Below, in pieces: positions 8,650-18,241 of a stretch of DNA of 64,000 nucleotides. A program made the translations under genes and the position numbers. The stretch is from Vreelandella zhanjiangensis DSM 21076 (GTDB taxonomy: Bacteria > Pseudomonadota > Gammaproteobacteria > Pseudomonadales > Halomonadaceae). The notes below the pieces were generated by a model. That model made no database searches. It worked only from the letters and a program-made list of their open reading frames with translations, and was not told the origin of the DNA. Position 1 is the stretch's first letter, and the number at the start of each line of letters is the position of its first letter. The stretch is taken from NCBI RefSeq assembly GCF_000377665.1, contig NZ_KB898651.1:124001-188000 (forward strand), written 5' to 3'.

Positions 8650-10305
8650 TTACTCCAGCTTGGTAAGCCGCAGTCGGGCAATTCTGGAAGAGGGCAAAAA
8701 TGAGTCTGACCGGGCATCTTCCCAGTACTGCTTAAAAACCGTGTGTTCGCATTTTCCAGTGAGCAGCTCATCAGGCTTTAAAAAAGTAAACATCTGGTCG
8801 TACGACTGAATCTCATTTTCGGACACCCGACGGATAATATGCTCAGGCCCCAGCTCACTAGGATGGCTAAGCCCGGCGGCACCCAGCATTTCCGCCAATG
8901 CTTTTAAGGTATTGCGATGAAAGTTGTATACGCGATCTGTTTTGTCGGCGATATCCAGATGGCGGCTACGATTGGGATCTTGCGTGGCTACCCCACTTGG
9001 GCACTTATCGGAGTGGCAGTTGAGTGCCTGAATGCACCCCAGCGAAAACATGAAGCCCCTGCCCGCATTACACCAGTCAGCCCCCAGCGCCATGGTGCGG
9101 GCAATATTAAACCCGGATGTCATCTTGCCTGCCGCGCCAATTCGAATCTCCTCGCGAAGCCCAACGCCTACCAGCGTGTTATGCACCAGCGTTAAGGCTT
9201 CGGTAAGCGGCACGCCCATACGGTTGATAAACTCAAGCGGCGCCGCGCCGGTCCCGCCTTCACCGCCATCCACCACAATAAAATCCGGCCTTTCGCCGCT
9301 TTCCAGCATGGCTTTAACGATCGCAAACCACTCCCAAGGGTGGCCAATTGCCAGCTTGAAACCTACCGGTTTGCCGCCGGAAAGCGTGCGCAGTTGGTCA
9401 ATAAAGCTCATTAACTCCAACGGGGTTGAGAACGCCGAATGAGCGGCAGGAGAAATCACATCCTGGCCCATAGGTACTTCTCTTGCCTCGGCAATCTCGG
9501 CGGTTACCTTGGCCGCAGGCAATATGCCCCCATGGCCTGGCTTCGCGCCCTGAGACAGCTTGATCTCGATCATCTTAACCTGATCATCCACTGCGTTAGC
9601 CGCAAAGCGCTCGGCATTAAACGTGCCGTCCTCGTGACGACAGCCGAAGTAGCCGGAGCCTATTTCCCAGACTAGATCACCGCCATGCAAACGATGATAG
9701 CGAGAGATCGATCCTTCTCCCGTGTCGTGATAAAACCCGCCCTTGGACGCCCCTGCATTCAGCGCCTCAATGGCATTGCCTGACAGCGAGCCAAAGCTCA
9801 TCGCTGAAATATTAAACACGCTGGCAAGGTAAGGCTGGGTACAGCGACGACCGCCCACCTGAACGCGAAAATCGGCGTCTTCGATGGAATGGGGACGCAG
9901 CGAGTGATTAATCCACTCATGGCCTGGCTGATACATGTCCCGCAGCGAGCCAAAGGGCTTCTTGTCACTCTCGTTTTTAGCGCGCTGATAGACCAGGGCT
10001 CGCTGCTCGCGGGAGAAGGGCCGCTCATCCAAATCCGACTGAATAAAGTACTGGCGTATTTCCGGGCCAATCGACTCCAGAAAATACCGAATATGCGCCA
10101 GCACAGGATAGTTACGGCTCACCGTGCGCTTACGCTGGCGCACGTCATGCAACCCAAGTAAAACAAGGCCACCAAACACCACCACACCCAGTAACCATAT
10201 AAGCGAGAAGGACAGCCCTATGAGTGAAATAACCAGCAGACACCAGCAGGCAACAAAGGCAACGTTGCGCAGTGGCAGGCGGGTAAGTCCTCTTGCTTCA
10301 ATCAT
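8650..10305 (-). CDS. FMN-binding glutamate synthase family protein
   Basis: A 551-residue protein homologous to the FMN/synthase domain of the glutamate synthase large subunit (GltB). Two hydrophobic segments lie at residues 15-50, so it is probably membrane-anchored. The synthase barrel follows: GQDVISPAAHSAFSTP, VVDGGEGGTGAAPLEF, then AAGKMTSGFNIARTMALGAD and GCIQALNCHSDKCPSGVAT with the Cys-rich segment expected to bind the iron-sulfur cluster. It lacks the glutaminase domain and the GltD partner is absent, so it is unlikely to be ordinary GOGAT. This stand-alone family is widespread and poorly characterised. The start is supported by AAGGAG 11 bases before the ATG. It is divergent from the subtilase gene. 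Confidence 0.88.
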   Translation of the reverse strand: MIEARGLTRLPLRNVAFVACWCLLVISLIGLSFSLIWLLGVVVFGGLVLLGLHDVRQRKRTVSRNYPVLAHIRYFLESIGPEIRQYFIQSDLDERPFSREQRALVYQRAKNESDKKPFGSLRDMYQPGHEWINHSLRPHSIEDADFRVQVGGRRCTQPYLASVFNISAMSFGSLSGNAIEALNAGASKGGFYHDTGEGSISRYHRLHGGDLVWEIGSGYFGCRHEDGTFNAERFAANAVDDQVKMIEIKLSQGAKPGHGGILPAAKVTAEIAEAREVPMGQDVISPAAHSAFSTPLELMSFIDQLRTLSGGKPVGFKLAIGHPWEWFAIVKAMLESGERPDFIVVDGGEGGTGAAPLEFINRMGVPLTEALTLVHNTLVGVGLREEIRIGAAGKMTSGFNIARTMALGADWCNAGRGFMFSLGCIQALNCHSDKCPSGVATQDPNRSRHLDIADKTDRVYNFHRNTLKALAEMLGAAGLSHPSELGPEHIIRRVSENEIQSYDQMFTFLKPDELLTGKCEHTVFKQYWEDARSDSFLPSSRIARLRLTKLE

Positions 10306-10503
10306 ATGCGCTAAAACTCCTTGGAGATTGGCAAATTAATAATTAGCAAAGTAATGACTAGCATAGCGTAGGAGCCAGCCGTGGCGTTAAGTTCAATAAC
10401 AAGTGTTGAACAAAATCAGCGGGGGGAAGCCTGCGCATTCATGTTCCATTCAGGCAATACGTTTATGCTACATGCCGTCAATCAAGCCTCTTGGAGTAAT
10501 GCC

Positions 10504-12270
10504 ATGGCAGTAACGTATTTTCGCGCAGGCCTGTTGGCTTCGACACTGTCGCTCATGTTAATGGCGAGTATCACTGCTGCTGACCAGCCTTTGCGAATCG
10601 AACAGCTCCAGCGCTGTGGCAATCTGCTGGAGCTGGAAAGCCAGGAATTCTGCCTGCACGTGAGCGGGCTTGATGACACCCGTTTTGAGGTCAAGCTGAA
10701 TGGCGCCCCGCTTCAGGCCGAAAATCTGAGCCACGATAACCACAAGGTGCGTGTGCGCATCTCAAGCGCAGATGCACAAAGCGGCCCACTATGGTTTGAG
10801 CAGCACGAGCAGTCCAGCAACCCGGTCTGGGTCAGCCTCCAGGGCAGCCATGTGCTGGCGGCCACCGATCAGGAGGTGGCCAAGAACATGGATGACATTA
10901 CCACCTACGTGGATCTGATCAGCCTGATCATTGAAGAAGACTACGACGGTGCCGAGGAGGCCCAGCGGCTGGCAGAAAAATACAACGCTGAAGTCGTCGG
11001 CATGATCCCGCCGCTCAATACCTATCAATTGCGCTTACCCGTCGACAACCTGGAGGAGCGCGATGCGTTGGTCCTCAGGTTAGGCAGCGAGGTCAGCATC
11101 GATGCGGTCGTCGTTGAAGAGTCCAGCGCAGAAGAAACCGCTGAGAGTGAGGCAAACAACCTACCCAATGCAGATGACCAGCGATGGGCATCCAATCGCT
11201 TTCTGGATGCCGTGAACTATTACCAGCGGCGTCTACCGCAGAACGGGGATACCGAGACGCAGCCCATACGCATTGGCGTCATTGAGCGAGAAGTCGACTT
11301 TGATTCGCCGGATTTTGCCGATTACCTGGGCGACTGCCGTAAAGACTCGTCAAGAACCTGTGTTTATGCACGCGATGCCGCCAAGCCCGACGGGCACGGC
11401 ACCACGGTTGCCGGCGTTTTTGCCGCGGCCTGGAATGAAGGTGGCAACAGTGGTTTTCTACGCGGCTTGGACGAGGTAGGCCCTGGCTTTGATGTGATTG
11501 TGGACCGCAATTCAGATGCAGGCATTACCGCCAATGTCGCCGCCTCGGTAAACTTGGTGGAAGACGGTGCCCGAGTGCTCAACTGGAGCTGGGGCATCCA
11601 CCGGATAGGCGCTACCGACATTAACGGCGACGAGGTTGATTCATTAGTGCGCTCAGGCATCGCCATGAGTGGCTATGAAGAACTGCTTGAAGAGTTCTTC
11701 TTATGGCTGCGCCGAGAACATCCGGATGTAGTGGTAGTGAACTCAGCAGGCAATGCATCATCATTTTCTGGGAGTGATGATTATCGGCTGCCCTCCTCAT
11801 TCGTGACCGAGCAGCTGTTCGTGGTGGGTGGCCATGAGCGCAGCGATGAGGACGTCCCGGTGGAAGATCCCCGTTACGTGATCAAACGCGAAGCGTCGAA
11901 TATCGATATGCGTGTGGATATCACTGCGGCGGCCTGTGTGCGCGGGTCTTCCCTGATAGAGGGTGAGCAAGGCGAGGCTCATTGTGGAACCTCCTACGCC
12001 ACCCCGCTGGTGGCGGGCCTATTGGCCGCCATGATGTCGATAGACCCAGAACTCACGCCAGCGCAGTTACGCATTCTGCTCCGCCGCGGCGCCATGACCA
12101 TCGGTGAAGAGTACGATTTCGAGCCGACTGATGCCGATGACCTGACCGCACCAATCTTACCGTCGGAACGCGCCAATGACCTGAATCATCCTGATATCGG
12201 TCTTTCCGCTCGGCTGAATATGTACAAGACGCTGGATCTAACCGTGCAAAGCCTGGAACGAGACCGCTAG
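10504..12270 (+). CDS. Secreted S8 family (subtilisin-like) serine peptidase with Glu at the catalytic Asp position
   Basis: A 588-residue exported subtilase. The ATG at 10504 is preceded by TTGGAG and starts a clear signal peptide ending near ASITAADQ; the frame extends to 10381 but those codons look untranslated. A domain of about 200 residues precedes the peptidase domain. Catalytic His298 (DGHGT), the oxyanion-hole Asn417 (NSAGN) and Ser497 (GTSYATP) are present. The position of the catalytic Asp, normally in an IDTG-like motif, reads IERE, so the acid is Glu261. That is unusual for S8 peptidases and may reduce or alter activity. The protein is rich in Asp and Glu, as expected for a halophile's exported protein. 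It converges on an unrelated secreted-protein gene. Confidence 0.85.
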   Translation: MAVTYFRAGLLASTLSLMLMASITAADQPLRIEQLQRCGNLLELESQEFCLHVSGLDDTRFEVKLNGAPLQAENLSHDNHKVRVRISSADAQSGPLWFEQHEQSSNPVWVSLQGSHVLAATDQEVAKNMDDITTYVDLISLIIEEDYDGAEEAQRLAEKYNAEVVGMIPPLNTYQLRLPVDNLEERDALVLRLGSEVSIDAVVVEESSAEETAESEANNLPNADDQRWASNRFLDAVNYYQRRLPQNGDTETQPIRIGVIEREVDFDSPDFADYLGDCRKDSSRTCVYARDAAKPDGHGTTVAGVFAAAWNEGGNSGFLRGLDEVGPGFDVIVDRNSDAGITANVAASVNLVEDGARVLNWSWGIHRIGATDINGDEVDSLVRSGIAMSGYEELLEEFFLWLRREHPDVVVVNSAGNASSFSGSDDYRLPSSFVTEQLFVVGGHERSDEDVPVEDPRYVIKREASNIDMRVDITAAACVRGSSLIEGEQGEAHCGTSYATPLVAGLLAAMMSIDPELTPAQLRILLRRGAMTIGEEYDFEPTDADDLTAPILPSERANDLNHPDIGLSARLNMYKTLDLTVQSLERDR

Positions 12271-12369
12271 GCTATCTAGAACTACTTAGACTAGAACGAC
12301 TCAGAAAAGCCCACTCCACGGGGTGGGACAACTACGCTGTTGTGCCAGCGCCTTCCACTGAAGTTAAGG

Positions 12370-13272
12370 TCAGGGCAACCACATTGCGCGTAAAAATTCC
12401 GTGCGCTGGCGGATAAGAAAGGTATGAGCCAACACGTAGCGCATGGAATACGCGGAACCATATAACAGTGAAGGATCACCGCCCTCTGGCACAGGAAACA
12501 AGGCCTCAAGGTCGTGCTGCACTTGAAGCCGCCACTGCCGTTGCGCTGCATCGAAACGGGCAAGCACTTCAGCAAGAAACTCAGGGTTCGGCTCGGCGGA
12601 ATATTGCATGGCAAGTTCTTGACGGAGCGTATCAAGCGCCTCTTGAGCGTCAGCTTGAGCCACGTAGACGCATGCGTTCAATGCGGGCTGGCCTCCCGAT
12701 GGATCGCAGGCTGCTTGCCATGACCACTTCCCTAAAGAAGCCATCAATGAGATCAAACCGTCCTCGTCCACACCTTGAAATGCGTACTCCTCTCCCTCGA
12801 CAGTACCTACAATCCCGCCGCTGACATCGCTGTTTTCAGCAATGAAAGGATTCAACTCAAGATTCGCGCCTGCCTGATAATAGGCATACACAGAATAGAA
12901 TCGCCCATGCATGCCCAACCCCGCATGCTGCAGCGGCCATGAGACAATAGCGAACAGATTGGGCTCGCCTTGAATGGTATAGATGAAACTGGCTTCCAGC
13001 CGAGGGTCGCCTCCTTCAATGCCGTATTCATCAACCTTCACCGGGCGACATTCATCATCGGCGGGGTAGTAAACGACGTCGATGTTGGTGTTGCTGCCCG
13101 GGGCAAGCGAAGGCTGGAACACGACGACACCATTGGCGAATCGTTCCAGCGCTAGTGGATTATCCGGTGTGGCCACCGCACAAGCGTTTTCAGCCCCAAA
13201 TGCGTTTACAGCGAAGACGAGGTTTAGCATGGCCATAAGGCACAAGCATTTGATTGAAGTAACTGCCGTCAT
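12370..13272 (-). CDS. Secreted protein of unknown function
   Basis: A 300-residue protein that I do not recognise. The ATG at 13272, with GGAG 12 bases upstream, opens a typical signal peptide (hydrophobic core CLCLMAMLNLVFAV, cleavage near AFGAENA). The mature part has at least four Cys and many aromatic residues, with a helical C-terminal third (EALDTLRQELAMQYSAEPNP). The longer frame to 13308 uses a GTG and would spoil the signal peptide. It is convergent with the subtilase gene and ends 100 bp from it. A periplasmic or outer-membrane-associated location is inferred. Nothing ties it to a pathway. Confidence 0.7.
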   Translation of the reverse strand: MTAVTSIKCLCLMAMLNLVFAVNAFGAENACAVATPDNPLALERFANGVVVFQPSLAPGSNTNIDVVYYPADDECRPVKVDEYGIEGGDPRLEASFIYTIQGEPNLFAIVSWPLQHAGLGMHGRFYSVYAYYQAGANLELNPFIAENSDVSGGIVGTVEGEEYAFQGVDEDGLISLMASLGKWSWQAACDPSGGQPALNACVYVAQADAQEALDTLRQELAMQYSAEPNPEFLAEVLARFDAAQRQWRLQVQHDLEALFPVPEGGDPSLLYGSAYSMRYVLAHTFLIRQRTEFLRAMWLP

Positions 13273-13360
13273 TGCACCATTATCTCCACTCCAACGTTGA
13301 ACCTGCACACGATTCTGAAAGATGAAACGGCGCCATGCCTATTACTTATGGCTAAATCCT

Positions 13361-13521
13361 AGGGCTTGTACGAAAAGTCGCTGAGCGAAGGCCAGACAAG
13401 GCAAAAATCAGCGAAAAAACGGACCGGGCTCGCGCGCGAGTTTACTGGGGGTAAATGAGTATTTTGAGCTGATTTTTAACGCCGTATGGCCGAGCGCAAG
13501 CAGTTTTCGTACAAAGCCTAA
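13361..13521. repeat. Large imperfect palindromic intergenic repeat
   Basis: A 160-bp element whose ends are inverted: AGGGCTTGTACGAAAA at the left and TTTTCGTACAAAGCCT at the right. Inner arms also match imperfectly (AAAAATCAGC against GCTGATTTTT). It would fold into one long hairpin in DNA or RNA. From memory this resembles a dispersed palindromic repeat seen between genes in many gammaproteobacteria; no second copy was noticed in this window. The rest of the gap (13273-13728) holds nothing recognised apart from the upstream region of the efflux operon. Confidence 0.75.
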
Positions 13522-13728
13522 TGTTTAACCGACGTGTGTAGTAGTGATATTTACCGCGTTCAGGCTGGGAGGCGCCTTAAACCATCGCGAAGGCGCTTCT
13601 CGACCTATACCCATCAGGCAAAATCAACGTAAGCTCTCTATGCTATAAGAGTAAACCATCTGGCATTGACCAGATAACTCCCCCAGCGCTTGTCTCTTTA
13701 CATGACTTAACGCCACATCAAGGATGTT

Positions 13729-13947
13729 ATGGGTCTTCAAGAAATCGCCTTTGGCGGCATTTATCTCAGCCCCTTACTGATTTATACATTGATCGGGTTT
13801 GTCGCGACTTTAGTGACTCGCTCCTTGCTTCACTGGATAGTCGGGCAGACTCCGCTGTGGTACGAGGCATGGTTCGATATCTCTCTTTTTGTCATCTTCA
13901 CAGCCGTCACCACCTTCATTTTCACCATTTTGCTTGAAAGCCCTTAA
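13729..13947 (+). CDS. DUF1656 family small membrane protein (AaeX-like)
   Basis: A 72-residue protein with two predicted membrane segments (ISPLLIYTLIGFVATLVTRS-type and the C-terminal FVIFTAVTTFIFTILLESP). The order DUF1656 - HlyD adaptor - FUSC pump is the conserved AaeXAB arrangement, and AaeX itself belongs to this family. AAGGAT precedes the ATG. It lies 12 bp before the adaptor gene and begins the operon. Its biochemical role is unknown in any species; it is presumed to help assemble or stabilise the pump. Confidence 0.88.
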   Translation: MGLQEIAFGGIYLSPLLIYTLIGFVATLVTRSLLHWIVGQTPLWYEAWFDISLFVIFTAVTTFIFTILLESP

Positions 13948-13959
13948 GAGAGCCCTTAA

Positions 13960-14868
13960 ATGCGCCCTTCGCTTCGTATTCTGATCACCCTTGTTATTGT
14001 CGCGATTGCCATTGCCGCCGGTGCCTGGCTATGGCGCTACTACCTTTATACGCCTTGGACACGCGACGCCCGCGTGCATGCTGAAGTCGTCACCATTGCC
14101 CCCGATGTCTCCGGCTGGGTACGCACCCTTAATGTGGCCGATACCGATTACGTTGCCCAGGGCGATACGCTGTTCGAGATCGACGATGCGCGCTATCAAG
14201 CGGCAGTGGATAAAGCCCAGGCAACGGTGGAACACCGCCAGGCAACCCTTGAGCTCAACCGGGCCGAAGAAGGTCGCCGCAATCAGTTGCGCAACAGCCG
14301 CGCGATCAGCGCTGAAGACCAGCAGGTTGCCCAGGTGAATTCGCGCATTGCCGCCGCTGACCTTCAGCAGGCGGAGGCTGATCTGGCAAGCGCCCAGCTA
14401 GATCTGGAGAGAACCCAGATTACCGCGCCGGTCAGTGGGCATGTACTTAACGTGCAGTTTTCGGCCGGTAACTACGTCAATCGTGGCAATTCGGTACTGG
14501 CGCTGATCGCCGCCAACTCCTACTACGTGGTGGGCTATTTCGAAGAAACCAAAATGAGCACGATTAACGTCGGCGATCCGGTGGACGTCGTTTTAATGAA
14601 CGGCGACAGGCACCTCAATGGCCATGTAGCGGGAATAGGCCGAGGCATTGCCGACAGCAACACCAACCTGAACCAGCAGTTGCTGCCCCAGGTCTCACCT
14701 ACGTTCAACTGGGTGCGTCTGGCGCAGCGCATCCCGGTGCGCATCGCCCTGGATGACATTCCCGATGAAACGCTGCTGAGCGTAGGCATGACGGCTACGG
14801 TTCATGTCCGCCCTGCAAAGCGCCCTGCCGAGCGCTCTCCCGAAACCCAAAATGAACGGCCTGAGTAA
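13960..14868 (+). CDS. HlyD/EmrA-type periplasmic adaptor of an AaeAB-like efflux pump
   Basis: A 302-residue membrane-fusion protein. One N-terminal membrane anchor (residues about 7-27) is followed by a barrel-sandwich/lipoyl half (TPWTRDARVHAEVVTIAPDV), a coiled-coil hairpin with many Gln and Ala residues (about 80-150), the second lipoyl half (ITAPVSGHVLNVQFSAGNYV) and a beta-barrel domain. This matches AaeA/EmrA adaptors, which link the FUSC inner-membrane pump to the cell exterior. The stop is followed three bases later by the pump gene, so translational coupling is likely. Known members export aromatic carboxylic acids; the substrate here is inferred only by family. Confidence 0.9.
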   Translation: MRPSLRILITLVIVAIAIAAGAWLWRYYLYTPWTRDARVHAEVVTIAPDVSGWVRTLNVADTDYVAQGDTLFEIDDARYQAAVDKAQATVEHRQATLELNRAEEGRRNQLRNSRAISAEDQQVAQVNSRIAAADLQQAEADLASAQLDLERTQITAPVSGHVLNVQFSAGNYVNRGNSVLALIAANSYYVVGYFEETKMSTINVGDPVDVVLMNGDRHLNGHVAGIGRGIADSNTNLNQQLLPQVSPTFNWVRLAQRIPVRIALDDIPDETLLSVGMTATVHVRPAKRPAERSPETQNERPE

Positions 14869-14871
14869 CCC

Positions 14872-16953
14872 ATGTCGCCGTTCGTTCAAACGTATCTAAT
14901 GCCCAACGCCACGGCGGTCAAATTTGCCATCAAGACCACCCTGGCGATGATGCTCGCGCTTTATGTGGCGCTTTTTTTTGATCTGGAGCGCCCCTACTGG
15001 GCGCTAATGTCGGCGGCGTTTCTCCAGATCCGTCCGATGAGCGGCATGGTGATTGAAAAAGGCATCTGCCAGCTGGGCGGCACCTTTATCGGCGCCGTGG
15101 CGGGCATCGTTATCATGGCCCTATTCGCTCAGGCGCGTATACCCGCGCTGATTACTCTGACCGGCTGGATCATGCTGTGCACCTATGTCGGCTCTCTGTG
15201 GCGTAACAACTACACCTACGGCTGCCTGATGGCCGCGGTAACCGCCATGCTGATTGTGGTCATTTCCAGCGGCAGCACGCCTGCGGGGATTTTCGATATC
15301 GCAGTGGCGCGCCTTTCTGAACTGGGGCTGGGCGCGGTCTGCGCAATGCTGGTCAGCTCGCTGCTATGGCCATCCCACGTAGGAACCCACCTCGCGACCC
15401 AAGCAGACAGCGTGATCAACGAAGCCTTCGAGCATGCCGCCCTGCGCTTAGAGGCAAGCGACGACATTCCTGCCATGCAGAAGGCCCTGCGCGGTAGTCT
15501 AGGGCCGTTAACCCTTCTTGAATCCGATAGCCAGGCGGCCCGCTTTGAAGGTCCGGTAGGCCCTGGCCGCGTGCGCGCAACCCATGTGCTCACCCGGCGC
15601 ACGCTGCGCTTTTTAGCTAATTTGCAGGCGCTGCATCAACTCATGCACGACCATGCCGACCGGCTTGATCCACAAAGCCTTAAACTTGCCTGTCAGGTGG
15701 CCCAGGGGTTTCGTGAGGCCGAGCACGACAAAGGTGTTGCGGAAGCCAGAAAAACGCTTCAGGGGCTACGCCATCTGGTACATGAAAATAACGAGGAAAC
15801 CAGCTTGGCACCGCTGGATCGCCGCCTGCGCCTGGGGCTACGCGAATCCATTGGCCACGCCATGGTGATGCTTGATGCCCGCGAAGCGATCGCCTCCCCC
15901 GGGCGCTATCAATTACGCTCATCGCCGTTGGCCTGGCATCGCGATCACCTCGCCGCGGGAATCAACGCAGTACGCTCAGGGGTTGTGTTCTCGCTGCTCG
16001 CGGTTTTCTGGATTGTTACCGCCTGGCAGAGTGCCATGGTCGCCATGATGCTGGGGACTCTGTTTTCGGCCTTCTTTGCCAGCCGTGACAACCCCATAGC
16101 GATTACCATGATGTTCTACAAAGGCATGCTGGCGGCCATTCCCAGCGCGTTTTTGTTCGGCCATGTGTTGCTTTCTCAGGCCAACGGCTTTCCACTGCTG
16201 GCGCTGATTTTCGGGACACCGCTATTTTTAGGCCTGTTAGGTGCAACCAACCCGGCCACGATGGGCTACTGCTTGGCCTTTACCATCTTCAATATCCTGC
16301 TGACGATGCCCGGCAACGGCATGGACTTCGCTTTCGATAGCTTTGCCAACCGGGTCGTTGCAGTGGTAATCGGCCTGAGCTGCGTCGTCATGGGCTTTCG
16401 CCTGCTGCCAGGGCTCGGAACTCGGCTTAGGCGGCGGCGCCTGATCAAGGCAATATCCAACGATATTCACGAGCTTAGACGGCGCTCCATTCGCGACGCC
16501 GAAACCCGGTTCAGCGGCCATATGGCCGATCGCCTGCTGCACCTGGCTCAGCACGACGATATGCTGCCCGAAGAGCAGCGCCACCTGTTCATTCTGGGCC
16601 TGACCGGGCTCGACCTTGGCACCGCCACCCTGCGCCTGCGCGACCGGCTTGACGATGCGCCGCACCCACTTATTCGTGAAGCGCACCAAGATGTGCTGCG
16701 TACGTTAGCGGTTGGCTTTGAAAACAGCGCGACCGGCCATGCGCCGCAAGGCATTCGTGAAGCGGGAAAACGGCTGGAAGATGCCATTGCCACCCACGGC
16801 GATATTCCCGCCGACCGCCGCGTCTTGCTGGAAGGCCTGATTGAACGCCTGGAACTCTCGCTTGAGCGCTTGGCGCGCATTATGGCGGAACGCCCGCAGC
16901 GTGAGCCTCAACCGCCGGCCAAGCCCTTTACTCAAGAAGTAAAAGACCACTAA
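14872..16953 (+). CDS. FUSC family inner-membrane efflux protein (AaeB-like)
   Basis: A 693-residue fusaric-acid-resistance-family transporter. It has two blocks of about six membrane segments (residues about 15-165 and 365-520), each followed by a soluble helical region, the layout of AaeB. The opening segment KFAIKTTLAMMLALYVALFF and RPYWALMSAAFLQIRPMSG are typical. It is the last gene of the DUF1656-adaptor-FUSC operon. The expected function is proton-driven export of aromatic or weak organic acids (p-hydroxybenzoate type). Regulators of such pumps are usually adjacent LysR proteins (AaeR); here none is immediately upstream, and the nearest LysR gene (19003) belongs with mdaB. Confidence 0.9.
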   Translation: MSPFVQTYLMPNATAVKFAIKTTLAMMLALYVALFFDLERPYWALMSAAFLQIRPMSGMVIEKGICQLGGTFIGAVAGIVIMALFAQARIPALITLTGWIMLCTYVGSLWRNNYTYGCLMAAVTAMLIVVISSGSTPAGIFDIAVARLSELGLGAVCAMLVSSLLWPSHVGTHLATQADSVINEAFEHAALRLEASDDIPAMQKALRGSLGPLTLLESDSQAARFEGPVGPGRVRATHVLTRRTLRFLANLQALHQLMHDHADRLDPQSLKLACQVAQGFREAEHDKGVAEARKTLQGLRHLVHENNEETSLAPLDRRLRLGLRESIGHAMVMLDAREAIASPGRYQLRSSPLAWHRDHLAAGINAVRSGVVFSLLAVFWIVTAWQSAMVAMMLGTLFSAFFASRDNPIAITMMFYKGMLAAIPSAFLFGHVLLSQANGFPLLALIFGTPLFLGLLGATNPATMGYCLAFTIFNILLTMPGNGMDFAFDSFANRVVAVVIGLSCVVMGFRLLPGLGTRLRRRRLIKAISNDIHELRRRSIRDAETRFSGHMADRLLHLAQHDDMLPEEQRHLFILGLTGLDLGTATLRLRDRLDDAPHPLIREAHQDVLRTLAVGFENSATGHAPQGIREAGKRLEDAIATHGDIPADRRVLLEGLIERLELSLERLARIMAERPQREPQPPAKPFTQEVKDH

Positions 16954-17057
16954 ACAAGTGATAGAAAACGGCTTGTTCAGTAGAGAGGCAAGCAAAACCG
17001 CTGGTTCTAATTCGGAAGACGCGACGGAAGTTGGTCACTTGGCAAAGGAGGTGCTGC

Positions 17058-18194
17058 ATGTCTCGTCCACGCAGAGTCTGGCTTGCGGTAGCCGCCATGT
17101 TCTTTCTCAATGGCGGGCTGTTCGGCACCTGGGCTTCGCGCATTCCTACGGTGGCGTTGCAGCACGACCTGGATGGCGGGCGGCTCGGCCTGCTGCTGCT
17201 CGTGCTGGCCTCCGGCGCTCTGATCTCGTTTCCGTTGGCGGGCAGAGCCTCGGATACTTTCGGTGCTGCGCGCGCCACCCTCGCGATTGCAGCCGCCTAT
17301 ACCCTTGCTCTCGTGTTGATCGCTTGCGCTTTCAACCTCTGGCTAACGGCGGCGGCGCTGTTTCTGTTTGGTGCTGGCCACGGCGCCATGGATGTCACCA
17401 TGAACAGCTGGGCGGGCGAGGCAGAGCGCTTTATCGAAAAGCCGGTCATGTCATCATTTCATGCCATGTGGAGCCTGGGCGCGGGTATCGGTGCCGCGGT
17501 GGGCTATATGGCGATCAGCTTTGAACTGTCGCTGCTTACCCACTTTCTACTTATCGGCATTGTGTTGTACGTGAGCATGATCTGGCTGGCGAGTATCGGC
17601 TGGCAATCTGAAACGCGGCCGCGCCTGGCGGGGGCAAAACGCTTCCCTTTGCCTCATGGCGTTCTACTCTGGGTCGGGATTATTGCCCTGTGCGCCTCGC
17701 TCGGCGAAGGCGCCATCGCCGATTGGAGCGCGCTGTTTCTGGTCACCGTTACCTCGGCGACCACCGCCCAAGGGGCGATAGGATACGCCGTATTCTCGCT
17801 GGCAATGGTCATCATGCGCTTGATCGGCGGCAGCGTGATTTCCCGATTAGGCCCGACCAACGCGGCACGCTTTGCCGGGTGTTCGGCCACTATCGGCGTG
17901 CTTCTCGCCGTCATTCCCGCCACTTTCATGGCAGCGCTGTTTGGCTTCTTTTTCCTGGGTATCGGCTACGCGCTCATCATGCCGCTGGCATTTTCGCGCG
18001 CGGCCAATGACCCCGATACGCCGCCCGGTGTCGCCATCGCAAGTGTAGCGACCTTGGGCTATGGCGGCATGCTGCTCGGGCCGCCGTTGATCGGTTTTAC
18101 CGCCCACTTCATCTCGCTGCACTATGCCTTTGGAATACTTGGCCTGCTGGCACTGTGTATCGTGTTTATTGCTTCATCGCTTGAGCGCTTCTAG
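17058..18194 (+). CDS. MFS transporter (YbjJ-like)
   Basis: A 378-residue major facilitator protein with 12 predicted membrane segments. The ATG at 17058 follows a near-perfect AAAGGAGGTG ribosome-binding site, so the upstream extension of the frame to 17031 is rejected. The N-terminal FLNGGLFGTWASRIPTVALQ and the motif FPLAGRASDTFGAARAT match the group that includes E. coli YbjJ. The substrate is unknown. It lies 104 bp after the FUSC gene on the same strand and converges on mdaB. A 9-bp inverted repeat (GCGCCTGTT at 18194 and AACAGGCGC at 18249) brackets the junction with mdaB, but its long loop makes a terminator doubtful. Confidence 0.88.
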   Translation: MSRPRRVWLAVAAMFFLNGGLFGTWASRIPTVALQHDLDGGRLGLLLLVLASGALISFPLAGRASDTFGAARATLAIAAAYTLALVLIACAFNLWLTAAALFLFGAGHGAMDVTMNSWAGEAERFIEKPVMSSFHAMWSLGAGIGAAVGYMAISFELSLLTHFLLIGIVLYVSMIWLASIGWQSETRPRLAGAKRFPLPHGVLLWVGIIALCASLGEGAIADWSALFLVTVTSATTAQGAIGYAVFSLAMVIMRLIGGSVISRLGPTNAARFAGCSATIGVLLAVIPATFMAALFGFFFLGIGYALIMPLAFSRAANDPDTPPGVAIASVATLGYGGMLLGPPLIGFTAHFISLHYAFGILGLLALCIVFIASSLERF

Positions 18195-18241
18195 CGCCTG
18201 TTTCTACACGCGCAGATGCCACCTAGGCCGAGGCAGATTGT

